The notes under the pieces were generated by a model, which saw only the letters and a program-made list of their open reading frames with translations, was not told where the DNA came from and ran no database searches. Made by a program: the position numbers and the translations under genes. Below, piece after piece: positions 33,178 through 41,527 of a DNA stretch of 64,000 nucleotides. Source of the stretch: Streptomyces sp. M92 (GTDB lineage Bacteria > Actinomycetota > Actinomycetes > Streptomycetales > Streptomycetaceae); contig NZ_CP101137.1 of the NCBI RefSeq assembly GCF_028473745.1, forward strand, positions 4,340,001 through 4,404,000. Direction: 5' to 3'. The first letter of the stretch is position 1. Each line of letters opens with the position of its first letter.

Positions 33178-33672
33178 TCACACGTCGACCCGGCGGCCGT
33201 TCTCCAGCTCGGCCGTGCCCGCCCCCTTGGCCAGTACGTCCAGTGCGGCGAGGACCCGGCCGTGCAGGGACCCGAACAGGTGGTCGCCCAGCTCCTCGCG
33301 CGGCACCAGCCGCCAGGACAGCAGCTCCTCCTCCTGCAACCGGATCGCCTTGAGGTCGTCGTCGGTCAGGACACCGCCGTCGTACAGGTACGCCACGATC
33401 GGCGGCCGGTCCGGGCCGTGCGACCAGTCCACCACGAGCAGCCGTCCGAGCCGGACGTCCAGCCCGATCTCCTCGGCGGTCTCGCGCCGCGCGCCCTGTC
33501 GCGGTGTCTCCCCGTCCTCCGACTCGATCGTCCCGCCGGGCAGCGTCCAGCCCTCGCGGTAGTTCGGCTCGACGAGCAGCACCCGGCCCCCGGCGTCCCG
33601 GAAGACCGCGGCGGCACCGGCGAGGACGCGGGGGAGGCCGGCGATGTAGGCGGCGTAGTCAGGAGTGGTCAT
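33178..33672 (-). CDS. NUDIX hydrolase
   Basis: 164 residues from ATG 33672 (alternative ATG 33714, which has a distant GGAG). The Nudix box is present: GGTIES, then GETPRQGARRETAEEIG with the REXXEE core that binds Mg2+. Two extra residues lie in the first loop compared with the canonical G-x5-E spacing. Hydrolyses a nucleoside diphosphate linked to some group; the substrate cannot be told. Upstream of the sirtuin operon by 67 bases on the same strand and possibly its first gene. Confidence 0.88.
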   Translation of the reverse strand: MTTPDYAAYIAGLPRVLAGAAAVFRDAGGRVLLVEPNYREGWTLPGGTIESEDGETPRQGARRETAEEIGLDVRLGRLLVVDWSHGPDRPPIVAYLYDGGVLTDDDLKAIRLQEEELLSWRLVPREELGDHLFGSLHGRVLAALDVLAKGAGTAELENGRRVDV

Positions 33673-33799
33673 CGGTGAAGGGTAACGAGCCGTTCCATGT
33701 GGTGGGCGGGGCATGACGGCACGGGTCTCCTCCGGTTAAGGTCGCAGCGGCGCGACTGCCTTGACGTGCGCAAGGCTCGGAGAGCAAGGGGAGATCAAG

Positions 33800-34957
33800 G
33801 TGGCTGACGCTGCAGTGGACGGGGCCCGCCGGGTGCTCGTCGCCGCGGACAAGTTCAAGGGTTCGCTGACGGCCGTCGAGGTCGCCGAGCGGGTGACGGC
33901 CGGTCTGCGCCGGGTCGTGCCGGACCTCGCCGTGGAGGCGCTGCCCGTCGCCGACGGCGGTGACGGCACGGTGGCCGCGGCGGTCGCGGCCGGGTTCGAG
34001 CGCCGCCAGGTGCGGGTCGCCGGGCCCCTCGGTGACGAGGTGACGGCGGCGTACGCGCTGCGCGAGGGCACCGCGGTGGTGGAGATGGCCGAGGCCAGTG
34101 GGCTCCAGCGGCTCCCGGAGGGTGTCCTCGCGCCGCTGACGTCGTCCACGTACGGCTCCGGCGAGCTGCTGCGGGCCGCGCTGGACGCGGGGGCGCGGAC
34201 GATCGTGTTCGGGGTCGGCGGCAGCGCGACCACGGACGGCGGCGCCGGGATGCTGTCCGCGCTGGGCGCGCGGTTCCTGGACGGGGACGGGGAGCCGGTC
34301 GCCCCGGGCGGGGGCGGTCTCGCCGAGGTGGCCTCGGCCGACCTGTCGGGCCTGGACGCGAGGCTGTCCGGCGTCGAGCTGGTGCTCGCGAGCGACGTCG
34401 ACAACCCGCTGACCGGGCCGAAGGGCGCGCCCGCCGTGTACGGCCCGCAGAAGGGTGCCTCGCCGCAGGACGTGGAGACCCTCGACGCGGCTCTCGCGCA
34501 CTTCGCGAAGGTCCTGGAGGGCACGGCGACCGTGGGTGCGCGGGCCGCCGAGTACGCCGCCTCCCCGGGGGCCGGTGCGGCGGGCGGCATCGGGTTCGGC
34601 GCGATGCTGCTGGGGGCGCGGTTCCGCCCCGGCATCGAGGTGATGCTGGACGTGCTGGGCTTCGCGCCGGCGCTGGAGCGGGCGGACCTCGTGATCACGG
34701 GGGAGGGCTCGCTGGACGAGCAGACCCTGCACGGCAAGGCACCGGCGGGCGTCGCCGCGGCGGCGCGGGCGGCGGGCAAGGACGTCGTCGCGGTGTGCGG
34801 GAGGCTGGCGCTGGCGCCGGAGGTGCTGGGGCGGGCCGGGATCCGGCGGGCGTATCCGCTGACGGACGTGGAGCCGGACGTGGCGAAGTGCATCGCGGAC
34901 GCGGGGCCGATCCTGGAGCGGGTCGCGGAGCGCATCGCACGGGACTTCCTGGCGTAG
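33800..34957 (+). CDS. Glycerate kinase
   Basis: 385 residues from GTG 33800 with GGGGAG nine bases upstream. GlxK/GarK-type glycerate kinase I: ADKFKGSLTAVEVAERV at the start, GGSATTDGGAGML, ASDVDNPLTGPKGA, TGEGSLDEQTLHGKAP. Phosphorylates D-glycerate to 2- or 3-phosphoglycerate. The ethylmalonyl-CoA operon 2 kb away yields glyoxylate, whose carbon can return to glycolysis through glycerate, so the placement may be meaningful, though the genes are on opposite strands. Two hairpins follow. Confidence 0.94.
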   Translation: MADAAVDGARRVLVAADKFKGSLTAVEVAERVTAGLRRVVPDLAVEALPVADGGDGTVAAAVAAGFERRQVRVAGPLGDEVTAAYALREGTAVVEMAEASGLQRLPEGVLAPLTSSTYGSGELLRAALDAGARTIVFGVGGSATTDGGAGMLSALGARFLDGDGEPVAPGGGGLAEVASADLSGLDARLSGVELVLASDVDNPLTGPKGAPAVYGPQKGASPQDVETLDAALAHFAKVLEGTATVGARAAEYAASPGAGAAGGIGFGAMLLGARFRPGIEVMLDVLGFAPALERADLVITGEGSLDEQTLHGKAPAGVAAAARAAGKDVVAVCGRLALAPEVLGRAGIRRAYPLTDVEPDVAKCIADAGPILERVAERIARDFLA

Positions 34958-35032
34958 GGGAGTCTCGCCCCCGGACCTGAACGGCACTTCTCAGCTCACC
35001 GAGTCGGGTGGTGGGTGGGCACAGGCCCGGAG

Positions 35033-35057
35033 GTCCGGGGGCGGAGCCCCCAGGGAC
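35033..35057. terminator. Hairpin after glycerate kinase
   Basis: Core GGGGGC-GGA-GCCCCC (35037-35051), extended by GTCC (35033-35036) and GGGAC across one unpaired A. Very stable; likely terminator of the plus-strand gene. Confidence 0.6.
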
Positions 35058-35090
35058 GCCGACACCGACGCCGGGCACGCACAAACGAAA

Positions 35091-35121
35091 GGGCCCCGAA
35101 CCCAACCCAGGTCCGGGGCCC
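35091..35121. terminator. Hairpin between glycerate kinase and pssA
   Basis: Stem GGGCCCCG (35091-35098) / CGGGGCCC (35114-35121), 15-base loop. On the minus strand it follows pssA and is succeeded by TTTCGTTTG, so it mainly serves the psd-pssA operon. Confidence 0.6.
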
Positions 35122-35136
35122 ATCGAAAACGCACCG

Positions 35137-35991
35137 TCACGGAAGCTGCGCGGCCCGCGCCTCCCGCCGGTTGTCACGGAAGTTGTTCACCCGGCGAGCC
35201 GTGGCGAACAGCGGAATCACCGCCCCCATCACCAGCTGCAGCGCACACCCCGTCTGCAGCAGCAGCTGCCCGCTCGGCGCGTCGAACGCCCACGCCGCCA
35301 GCAGCCCCATCGACAGGACGATCCACGACAGCATCGCCACCGCGAGGCGCCCTCGCGGCTTCGGGTACTCGACCCGGCTAACCATCAGCCAGGCGGTGCC
35401 GATGATCGCCAGCAGCGTCGCCACGAAGGGCAGCTCCAGCAGCACGATCGACACCACCGTCAGCGCCCCGAAGGGCGACGGCATGCCCTGGAAGGTGCCG
35501 TCCTTGACGGTGACGCAGGAGAACCGGGCAAGCCGCAGCACCACCGCCAGCAGCACCACGATCGCCCCCACCGCCGCAACCCGCTGGTAGGCGTCGTCGG
35601 CGACCATGCCGTAGACGAGGACGAAGTACGCCGGCGCCAGCCCGAAGCTGATCAGGTCGGACAGGTTGTCCAGCTCCGCGCCCATGGGGGAGGAGCGCAG
35701 CTTGCGGGCGACCAGGCCGTCGAACAGGTCGAAGATCGCCGCGCACAGCATGAGGATGACCGCAGTGGCCGCGCTGTGGCGGGCCATGCCGGACTCCTCG
35801 CTGCCCGTGAGGTGCGGGATGAGGATGCCGGTGGTGGTGAAGTACACCGCCATGAAGCCGCACGTGGCGTTGCCGAGGGTGAGGGTGTCCGCTATCGACA
35901 GGCGGAGCGAGAGCGGCATCTCCTCCTCTTCGTCCACCTCGTCGGCCTCGGGCACCCATCCGGCCTGGGTCTGCGGATCAATCACGGTCAA
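35137..35991 (-). CDS. pssA: CDP-diacylglycerol-serine O-phosphatidyltransferase
   Basis: 284 residues from TTG 35991; GTG 35985 is also possible. Integral membrane CDP-alcohol phosphotransferase with the signature D-G-x2-A-R-x8-G-x3-D-x3-D in FDGLVARKLRSS and GAELDNLSD, and about eight hydrophobic segments. An acidic N-terminus (EADEVDEEEE) precedes the first helix. Makes phosphatidylserine from CDP-diacylglycerol and serine. It overlaps the psd 3' end by 14 bases, so synthesis and decarboxylation to phosphatidylethanolamine are translationally linked. Confidence 0.95.
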   Translation of the reverse strand: MTVIDPQTQAGWVPEADEVDEEEEMPLSLRLSIADTLTLGNATCGFMAVYFTTTGILIPHLTGSEESGMARHSAATAVILMLCAAIFDLFDGLVARKLRSSPMGAELDNLSDLISFGLAPAYFVLVYGMVADDAYQRVAAVGAIVVLLAVVLRLARFSCVTVKDGTFQGMPSPFGALTVVSIVLLELPFVATLLAIIGTAWLMVSRVEYPKPRGRLAVAMLSWIVLSMGLLAAWAFDAPSGQLLLQTGCALQLVMGAVIPLFATARRVNNFRDNRREARAAQLP

Positions 35992-36634
35992 TTCGAGTCA
36001 CCCCAGCCACCGTCTTCTGACCCACCTCGACATCCACCTCGACACCCTCCGGCAGGTACAGGTCGACGCGCGAGCCGAAGCGGATCAGACCGACCCGCTC
36101 GCCCTGCTCGACCTTGGTGCCCTGCGGCACGTAAGGGACGATGCGGCGGGCCACCGCGCCGGCGATCTGGATCATCTCGATGTCGCCCAGCTCGGTGTCG
36201 AAGTGCCACACGACCCGCTCGTTGTTCTCGCTCTCCTTGTTGAAGGCGGGAACGAAGCCACCGGGAACGTGCTCGACCGACGTCACCGTGCCCGACAGCG
36301 GGGCGCGGTTCACGTGGACGTTGAGCGGGCTCATGAAGATCGCGACGCGGGTGCGGCCGTCCTTCCACGGCATGATGCTCTGCACCACTCCGTCGGCGGG
36401 CGAGACGACCCGGCCCCGGGTGATCTCGCGCTCGGGGTCGCGGAAGAACCACAGCATCCCCGCCGCGAGCGCGGTGGCGGGGACGGCGACGGCCTTGGCC
36501 ACGCCCGAGCGGCGGGCACGGACCAGGCTGACGGCTGCGGTGGCGACGGTCGGCAGAAGCCACGGCGATGCTCCGCGCGCGAGGCGTACGCCGGCCAGGC
36601 TGTCGCGAGATGCAGAGGTTTGGCTGTGGGGCAT
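35978..36634 (-). CDS. psd: Phosphatidylserine decarboxylase (short form)
   Basis: 218 residues from ATG 36634 with AAGG upstream. Compact single-subunit precursor: one N-terminal membrane anchor (about 30-55), then FRDPEREI, PADGVV, MSPLNVHVNRAP (conserved His), and the self-cleavage motif F-G-S in IRFGSRVDLYLP, where Ser becomes the pyruvoyl cofactor. This is the short archaeal/actinobacterial class rather than the longer E. coli type with LGST. Converts phosphatidylserine to phosphatidylethanolamine in the membrane; product enzyme PssA follows in the operon. Confidence 0.94.
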   Translation of the reverse strand: MPHSQTSASRDSLAGVRLARGASPWLLPTVATAAVSLVRARRSGVAKAVAVPATALAAGMLWFFRDPEREITRGRVVSPADGVVQSIMPWKDGRTRVAIFMSPLNVHVNRAPLSGTVTSVEHVPGGFVPAFNKESENNERVVWHFDTELGDIEMIQIAGAVARRIVPYVPQGTKVEQGERVGLIRFGSRVDLYLPEGVEVDVEVGQKTVAGVTRIDRD

Positions 36635-36757
36635 GGATGACCTTCGTAGCGGATGATGCCGCGCACTGACGGGGGACGGCGGCTTTCCGGCGATCGTAGC
36701 GGCTTCCTGCCGCAACTGGGTAAGCCAGGAAGCCGAGTCGGCGGCCGAACACTGCCT

Positions 36758-36794
36758 ACGGGGTGTGACCTTGTTCTCCAAGAAAACACCCCGT
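36758..36794 (-). terminator. Stem-loop between acyl-CoA dehydrogenase and psd
   Basis: Perfect 9-bp arms ACGGGGTGT (36758-36766) / ACACCCCGT (36786-36794). Inner bases TTCT/AGAA extend it on the minus strand. No T-tract follows. It may end the ethylmalonyl-CoA operon or sit in the psd leader. Confidence 0.45.
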
Positions 36795-36804
36795 ATCCGG
36801 ACAT

Positions 36805-38010
36805 CTAGCCCTGGAATCGATACTCTTCGAGCAGTCGGCGGCCGATGATCATTTTCTGGATCTCGGCGGTGCCTTCACCGATCAGGAGCATCGGGGCCTC
36901 GCGATAGAGGCGCTCGATCTCGTACTCCTTGGAGAAGCCGTATCCGCCGTGGATCCGGAAGGCGTCCTCCACGACCTCCTTGCAATACTCGGATGCGAGG
37001 TACTTGGCCATCCCCGCTTCCAGGTCGTTTCGTTCGCCCGAGTCCTTTTTGCGTGCAGCGTTCACCATCATCGCATGCGCCGCCTCGACCTTGGTAGCCA
37101 TCTCCGCGAGCTTGAACTGAATGGCCTGGTGCTGGGCGATCTGCTTGCCGAAAGTGTGACGCTGCTGGGCGTACTGGACACCCAGCTCGAAGGCACGCTG
37201 AGCGACGCCGCAGCCACGGGCCGCCACATTGACGCGGCCCACCTCGACGCCGTCCATCATTTGGTAAAAACCTCGGCCGGTGACCCCGCCGAGCACCCGG
37301 TCGGCCGGAATGCGCAGGTCGTCCATGACGAGCTCGGTCGTGTCGACGCCCTTGTAGCCCATCTTGTCGATCTTGCCGGGGATGGTGAGGCCGGGGCGGA
37401 CCTCGCCGAACCCGGGCTCCTTCTCCACCAGGAAGGTCGTCATCGACTTGTGCGGGGCCGTGCCCTCGGGGTGACCCTCGTCACTCTTCACCAGTACGGC
37501 CACCAGCGACGACGTACCGCCGTTCGTCAGCCACATCTTCTGGCCGTTCAGGACGTACTCGTCGCCGTCCTTCACCGCCTTAGAGGAGATCGCCGACACG
37601 TCCGAGCCGAGCGCCGGCTCGGACATCGAGAAGGCGCCCCGGATGTCGCCCGCGGCCATGCGGGGCAGGAAGTGGTCCTTCTGCTCCCGCGTGCCGTGCT
37701 GCTTGAGCATGTACGCCACGATGAAGTGCGTGTTGATGATGCCGGAGACCGACATCCAGCCGCGGGCGATCTCCTCCACGCACAGCGCGTAGGTGAGGAG
37801 CGACTCGCCCAGGCCTCCGTACTCCTCCGGGATCATCAGGCCGAACAGGCCGAGTTCCTTCAGCCCGTCGACGATGTCCTGCGGGTACTCGTCCCGATGC
37901 TCCAGCTCGGTGGCGACCGGGATGATCTCCTTGTCCACGAAGTCGCGGACGGTGGAGAGGATCTCCCGCTGAACGTCCGTGAGGCCGTGGGTCTGGGCGA
38001 GGCGGCTCAT
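36805..38010 (-). CDS. Acyl-CoA dehydrogenase, probable methylsuccinyl-CoA dehydrogenase
   Basis: 401 residues from ATG 38010. Full ACAD fold: FAD/acyl motifs AFSMSEPALGSDVSAIS and KMWLTNGGTSS, and the C-terminal IGEGTAEIQKMIIGR whose Glu occupies the catalytic-base position of medium-chain enzymes. The position as last gene of the ccr-meaA operon makes oxidation of (2S)-methylsuccinyl-CoA to mesaconyl-CoA the best guess. It is shorter than the alphaproteobacterial Mcd as I recall it, which has an N-terminal extension. The ATG abuts the stop of the MaoC gene with no gap. Confidence 0.88.
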   Translation of the reverse strand: MSRLAQTHGLTDVQREILSTVRDFVDKEIIPVATELEHRDEYPQDIVDGLKELGLFGLMIPEEYGGLGESLLTYALCVEEIARGWMSVSGIINTHFIVAYMLKQHGTREQKDHFLPRMAAGDIRGAFSMSEPALGSDVSAISSKAVKDGDEYVLNGQKMWLTNGGTSSLVAVLVKSDEGHPEGTAPHKSMTTFLVEKEPGFGEVRPGLTIPGKIDKMGYKGVDTTELVMDDLRIPADRVLGGVTGRGFYQMMDGVEVGRVNVAARGCGVAQRAFELGVQYAQQRHTFGKQIAQHQAIQFKLAEMATKVEAAHAMMVNAARKKDSGERNDLEAGMAKYLASEYCKEVVEDAFRIHGGYGFSKEYEIERLYREAPMLLIGEGTAEIQKMIIGRRLLEEYRFQG

Positions 38011-38523
38011 CTACTTCACCTGTTCCTTCAGGTCGGGCCGGCCGGGCTGCTCGCCGCCGCGCTCCTTGATGTACGTCTCGGTGGGCACCATCACCTTGCG
38101 GCGGAAGACGCAGACCAGCGTGCCGTCCTGCTTGTAGCCCTTGGTCTCGACGTGGACGATGCCGCGGTCGCTCTTCGACTTCGACGGCCACTTGTCGAGC
38201 ACCGTCGTCTGGCCGTAGATGGTGTCGCCGTGGAAGGTCGGCGCCACGTGCTTGAGCGACTCGATCTCCAGGTTGGCGATCGCCTTGCCGGAGATGTCGG
38301 GGACCGACATGCCGAGCAGGAGCGAGTAGACGTAGTTGCCGACCACCACGTTCTTGCCGAAGTCCGTCGTCTTCTCGGCGTAGTTCGTGTCCATGTGGAG
38401 CGGGTGGTGGTTCATGGTGAGGAGGCAGAAGAGGTGGTCGTCGTACTCCGTGACCGTCTTGCCCGGCCAGTGCTTGTACGTCGCACCGACCTCGAACTCC
38501 TCGTAGGTGCGTCCGAACTGCAT
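38011..38523 (-). CDS. MaoC-like dehydratase, probable mesaconyl-CoA hydratase
   Basis: 170 residues from ATG 38523. Single hot-dog domain with the hydratase dyad region FCLLTMNHHPLHMDTNYAEKT (Asp/His of MaoC) and the helix VVVGNYVYSLLLGMSVPD. In the ethylmalonyl-CoA pathway a hydratase converts mesaconyl-CoA to beta-methylmalyl-CoA; operon position supports that. The proteobacterial enzyme is, as I recall, about twice this length with two hot-dog domains, so this would be a half-size form acting as an oligomer. Five bases from the lyase stop. Confidence 0.85.
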   Translation of the reverse strand: MQFGRTYEEFEVGATYKHWPGKTVTEYDDHLFCLLTMNHHPLHMDTNYAEKTTDFGKNVVVGNYVYSLLLGMSVPDISGKAIANLEIESLKHVAPTFHGDTIYGQTTVLDKWPSKSKSDRGIVHVETKGYKQDGTLVCVFRRKVMVPTETYIKERGGEQPGRPDLKEQVK

Positions 38524-38528
38524 CGCCC

Positions 38529-39491
38529 TCAGCCCTCCGGGATCTCGAACTTCGACGTGCGCCGCATGCCGGCCGCACGCCCCTTGCCGGAGATGACCAG
38601 GGCCATCTTGCGGCTGGCCTCGTCGATCATCTCGTCGCCGAGCATCGCCGAGCCCTTCTTGCCGCCCGCCTCGGACGTGTAGTAGTCGTACGCGTCCAGG
38701 ATCAGCTCGGCGTGGTCGTAGTCCTCCTGGGAGGGCGAGAAGATCTCGTTGGACGCCTCGACCTGGCCCGGGTGCAGGACCCACTTGCCGTCGAAGCCGA
38801 GGGCCGCGGCGCGCTGGGCGACCTCGCGGTAGCCGTCCACGTTGCGGATCTGGAGGTAGGGGCCGTCGATGGCCTGGAGGTTGTTGGCGCGGGCGGCCAT
38901 AAGGATCTTCATCAGGATGTAGTGGTAGGCGTCCGCCGGGTAGCCGGGCGGCTGCTCGCCCACGACCAGGGACTTCATGTTGATGGACGCCATGAAGTCG
39001 GCCGGGCCGAAGATGATGGTCTCCACGCGCGGGCTGGCCTGCGCGATCTCGTTGACGTTGTTCAGGCCCTGCGCGTTCTCGATCTGCGCCTCGATACCGA
39101 TGCGGCCGACCTCGAAGCCCATCGTCTTCTCGATCTGGGTGAGCAGGAGGTCGAGGGCGACGATCTGCTGGGCGTCCTGGACCTTCGGCAGCATGATGCA
39201 GTCCAGGTTCGGGCCGGCGCCCTCGACGACCGTGACGACGTCGCGGTACGTCCACTCGGTGGTCCAGTCGTTGACGCGCACGACGCGGGTCTTGCCGGTC
39301 CAGTCGCCCTCGTTGAGGAACTTGACGATGGTGTGCCGCGCCTCGGGCTTGGCCAGCGGCGCGCAGGCGTCCTCCAGGTCCAGGAAGACCTGGTCCGCGG
39401 GGAGGCCCTGGGCCTTCTCCAGGAAACGCGGGTTGCTTCCCGGGACCGCCAGGCAGGAGCGGCGGGGGCGAAGGCGGTCGACTGTCGTCAT
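38529..39491 (-). CDS. CoA-ester lyase (malyl/beta-methylmalyl-CoA lyase type)
   Basis: 320 residues from ATG 39491. HpcH/HpaI aldolase (CitE) family: RSCLAVPGSNPRFLEKA, FLDLEDACAP (metal-binding acidic residues), IGIEAQIENAQGL (Glu ligand) and IIFGPADFMASI. In this operon it should cleave beta-methylmalyl-CoA to glyoxylate plus propionyl-CoA, and may also act on malyl-CoA or citramalyl-CoA. The start overlaps the meaA stop (ATGA at 39488-39491). Confidence 0.9.
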   Translation of the reverse strand: MTTVDRLRPRRSCLAVPGSNPRFLEKAQGLPADQVFLDLEDACAPLAKPEARHTIVKFLNEGDWTGKTRVVRVNDWTTEWTYRDVVTVVEGAGPNLDCIMLPKVQDAQQIVALDLLLTQIEKTMGFEVGRIGIEAQIENAQGLNNVNEIAQASPRVETIIFGPADFMASINMKSLVVGEQPPGYPADAYHYILMKILMAARANNLQAIDGPYLQIRNVDGYREVAQRAAALGFDGKWVLHPGQVEASNEIFSPSQEDYDHAELILDAYDYYTSEAGGKKGSAMLGDEMIDEASRKMALVISGKGRAAGMRRTSKFEIPEG

Positions 39492-41515
39492 GCGGGGACC
39501 TCCAGGGGGTCGAGCTTGTTCGCGTTCCGGATCTCGTCGACGATCCGGCCGATGATGCCGGTGATGTCGAAATCCTTCGGGGTGAAGACCGCGGCCACTC
39601 CCGCGGCCCGCAGTTCTTCGGCGTCACCGTTCGGGATGATGCCACCGGCGATCACCGGTATATCTGTGGCACCGGCCACACGGAGCCTCTCCAGCACGTC
39701 CGGGACGAGCTGGGCGTGCGAGCCGGAGAGGATCGACAGGCCCACCGCGTGCACGTCCTCGGCGAGGGCGGCGTCCACGATCTGCTCCGGGGTGAGCCGG
39801 ATGCCCTGGTAGACCACCTCGAACCCGGCGTCGCGGGCCCGCACGGCGATCTGCTCGGCGCCGTTGGAGTGGCCGTCCAGGCCGGGCTTGCCGACCAGGA
39901 AGCGCAGCTTGCCGACCCCCAGGTCCTTCGCCGTCAGCTCCACCTTGCGGCGCACCCCGGACAGGGCCGAGCCCTCCTCCGCGGCGACCGCGACCGGCGC
40001 CGACGACACACCCGTGGGCGCCCGGAACTCGCCGAACACCTCGCGCAGCGCCCCGGCCCACTCGCCGGTCGTGACGCCGGCGCGGGCGCACTCCAGGGTG
40101 GCCTCCATGAGGTTGTCGGTGCCCTTGGCGGCCTCCTTCAGCTTCTCCAGCGCCTTGCAGGGCCGGGGGTGGTTGAAGGGCGGCTGGTACCGCGTGTCCC
40201 GCCAGTGCTGGAGCGAGGCGATGACGCGGGCCTCCACCGCCGGGTCGACCGTCTGGATCGCGGTGTCCAGGTCGGCGGTCAGCGGGTTGGGCTCGGTGCC
40301 CTCGAAGGCGTTGACACCGATGATCTTCTCGTCGCCGGACTCGATCCGGGCCCGGCGCTCGGCGTGCGAGGCGACCAGCTGCGACTTGAGGTAGCCGGAC
40401 TCGACGGCCGCCATCGCGCCGCCCATCTCCTGGATGCGCTCGATCTCCGCGAACGCCTCCTCGACCAGCTCGTCCACCTTCGCCTCGACCACCTTCGAGC
40501 CCTCGAAGAGGTCGCCGTACTCCAGCAGATCGCTCTCGTACGCCAGCACCTGCTGGATGCGCAGCGACCACTGCTGGTCCCAGGGCCGGGGCAGGCCCAG
40601 CGCCTCGTTCCAGGCCGGCAGCTGCACGGCACGCGCCCGGGCGTCCTTGGAGAGGGTGACCGCCAGCATCTCCAGCACGATCCGCTGGACGTTGTTCTCC
40701 GGCTGGGCCTCGGTCAGGCCGAGGGAGTTGACCTGGACGCCGTAGCGGAAGCGGCGGTGCTTCGGGTTCTCGATGCCGTACCGCTCGCGGGTGATGCGGT
40801 CCCAGATCCGCCCGAAGGCCCGCATCTTGCACATCTCCTCGACGAAGCGGACACCCGCGTTCACGAAGAAGGAGATGCGGCCGACCACGTCGCCCATGCG
40901 CTCCTGGGGCACCTGGCCGCCGTCGCGCACGGCGTCGAGGACGGCGATCGCGGTGGACATCGCGTACGCGATCTCCTGCACCGGCGTGGCGCCCGCCTCC
41001 TGCAGGTGGTAGCTGCAGATGTTGATCGGGTTCCACTTCGGGAGGTGGGAGACCGTGTACGCGATCATGTCGGTCGTCAGGCGGAGCGAGGGTCCCGGCG
41101 GGAAGACGTGCGTCCCGCGGGACAGGTACTCCTTGACGATGTCGTTCTGGGTCGTGCCACTGAGCCGGGTGATGTCCGCGCCCTGCTCCTCGGCGACGAC
41201 CTGGTAGAGCGCCAGCAGCCACATGGCCGTGGCGTTGATGGTCATCGAGGTGTTCATCTGCTCCAGGGGGATGTCCTGGAACAGCCGGCGCATGTCACCG
41301 AGGTGCGCGACCGGCACGCCGACCCGGCCCACCTCGCCGCGGGCGAGGACGTGGTCGGAGTCGTAGCCGGTCTGGGTCGGCAGGTCGAAGGCGACCGACA
41401 GTCCCGTCTGCCCCTTGGCGAGGTTGCGCCGGTACAGCTCGTTGGACGCCTCGGCCGTGGAGTGACCGGCGTAGGTGCGCATGAGCCACGGCCGGTCCTT
41501 CTGACGCTCAGTCAT
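39488..41515 (-). CDS. meaA: Coenzyme B12-dependent ethylmalonyl-CoA mutase
   Basis: 675 residues from ATG 41515 with GAGGAC before it. The large barrel domain shows the acyl-CoA mutase segments AFDLPTQTGYDSDH, MNTSMTINATA and SGTTQNDIVKEY. The C-terminal cobalamin domain has D-x-H-x2-G (LDGHSNG, H549 as lower axial ligand) and IIPNGDAEELRAAGV. MeaA-type proteins carry both domains in one chain, shorter than methylmalonyl-CoA mutase alpha. Rearranges ethylmalonyl-CoA to methylsuccinyl-CoA. 12-base gap after ccr. Confidence 0.93.
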   Translation of the reverse strand: MTERQKDRPWLMRTYAGHSTAEASNELYRRNLAKGQTGLSVAFDLPTQTGYDSDHVLARGEVGRVGVPVAHLGDMRRLFQDIPLEQMNTSMTINATAMWLLALYQVVAEEQGADITRLSGTTQNDIVKEYLSRGTHVFPPGPSLRLTTDMIAYTVSHLPKWNPINICSYHLQEAGATPVQEIAYAMSTAIAVLDAVRDGGQVPQERMGDVVGRISFFVNAGVRFVEEMCKMRAFGRIWDRITRERYGIENPKHRRFRYGVQVNSLGLTEAQPENNVQRIVLEMLAVTLSKDARARAVQLPAWNEALGLPRPWDQQWSLRIQQVLAYESDLLEYGDLFEGSKVVEAKVDELVEEAFAEIERIQEMGGAMAAVESGYLKSQLVASHAERRARIESGDEKIIGVNAFEGTEPNPLTADLDTAIQTVDPAVEARVIASLQHWRDTRYQPPFNHPRPCKALEKLKEAAKGTDNLMEATLECARAGVTTGEWAGALREVFGEFRAPTGVSSAPVAVAAEEGSALSGVRRKVELTAKDLGVGKLRFLVGKPGLDGHSNGAEQIAVRARDAGFEVVYQGIRLTPEQIVDAALAEDVHAVGLSILSGSHAQLVPDVLERLRVAGATDIPVIAGGIIPNGDAEELRAAGVAAVFTPKDFDITGIIGRIVDEIRNANKLDPLEVPA

Positions 41516-41527
41516 CTATGACCGTCC

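Noticed and set aside
34958..35136. Possible plus-strand continuation of an open frame through the glycerate kinase/pssA gap
   Set aside because: The stretch is dominated by two terminator hairpins and the translation is Pro/Arg-rich without domain.
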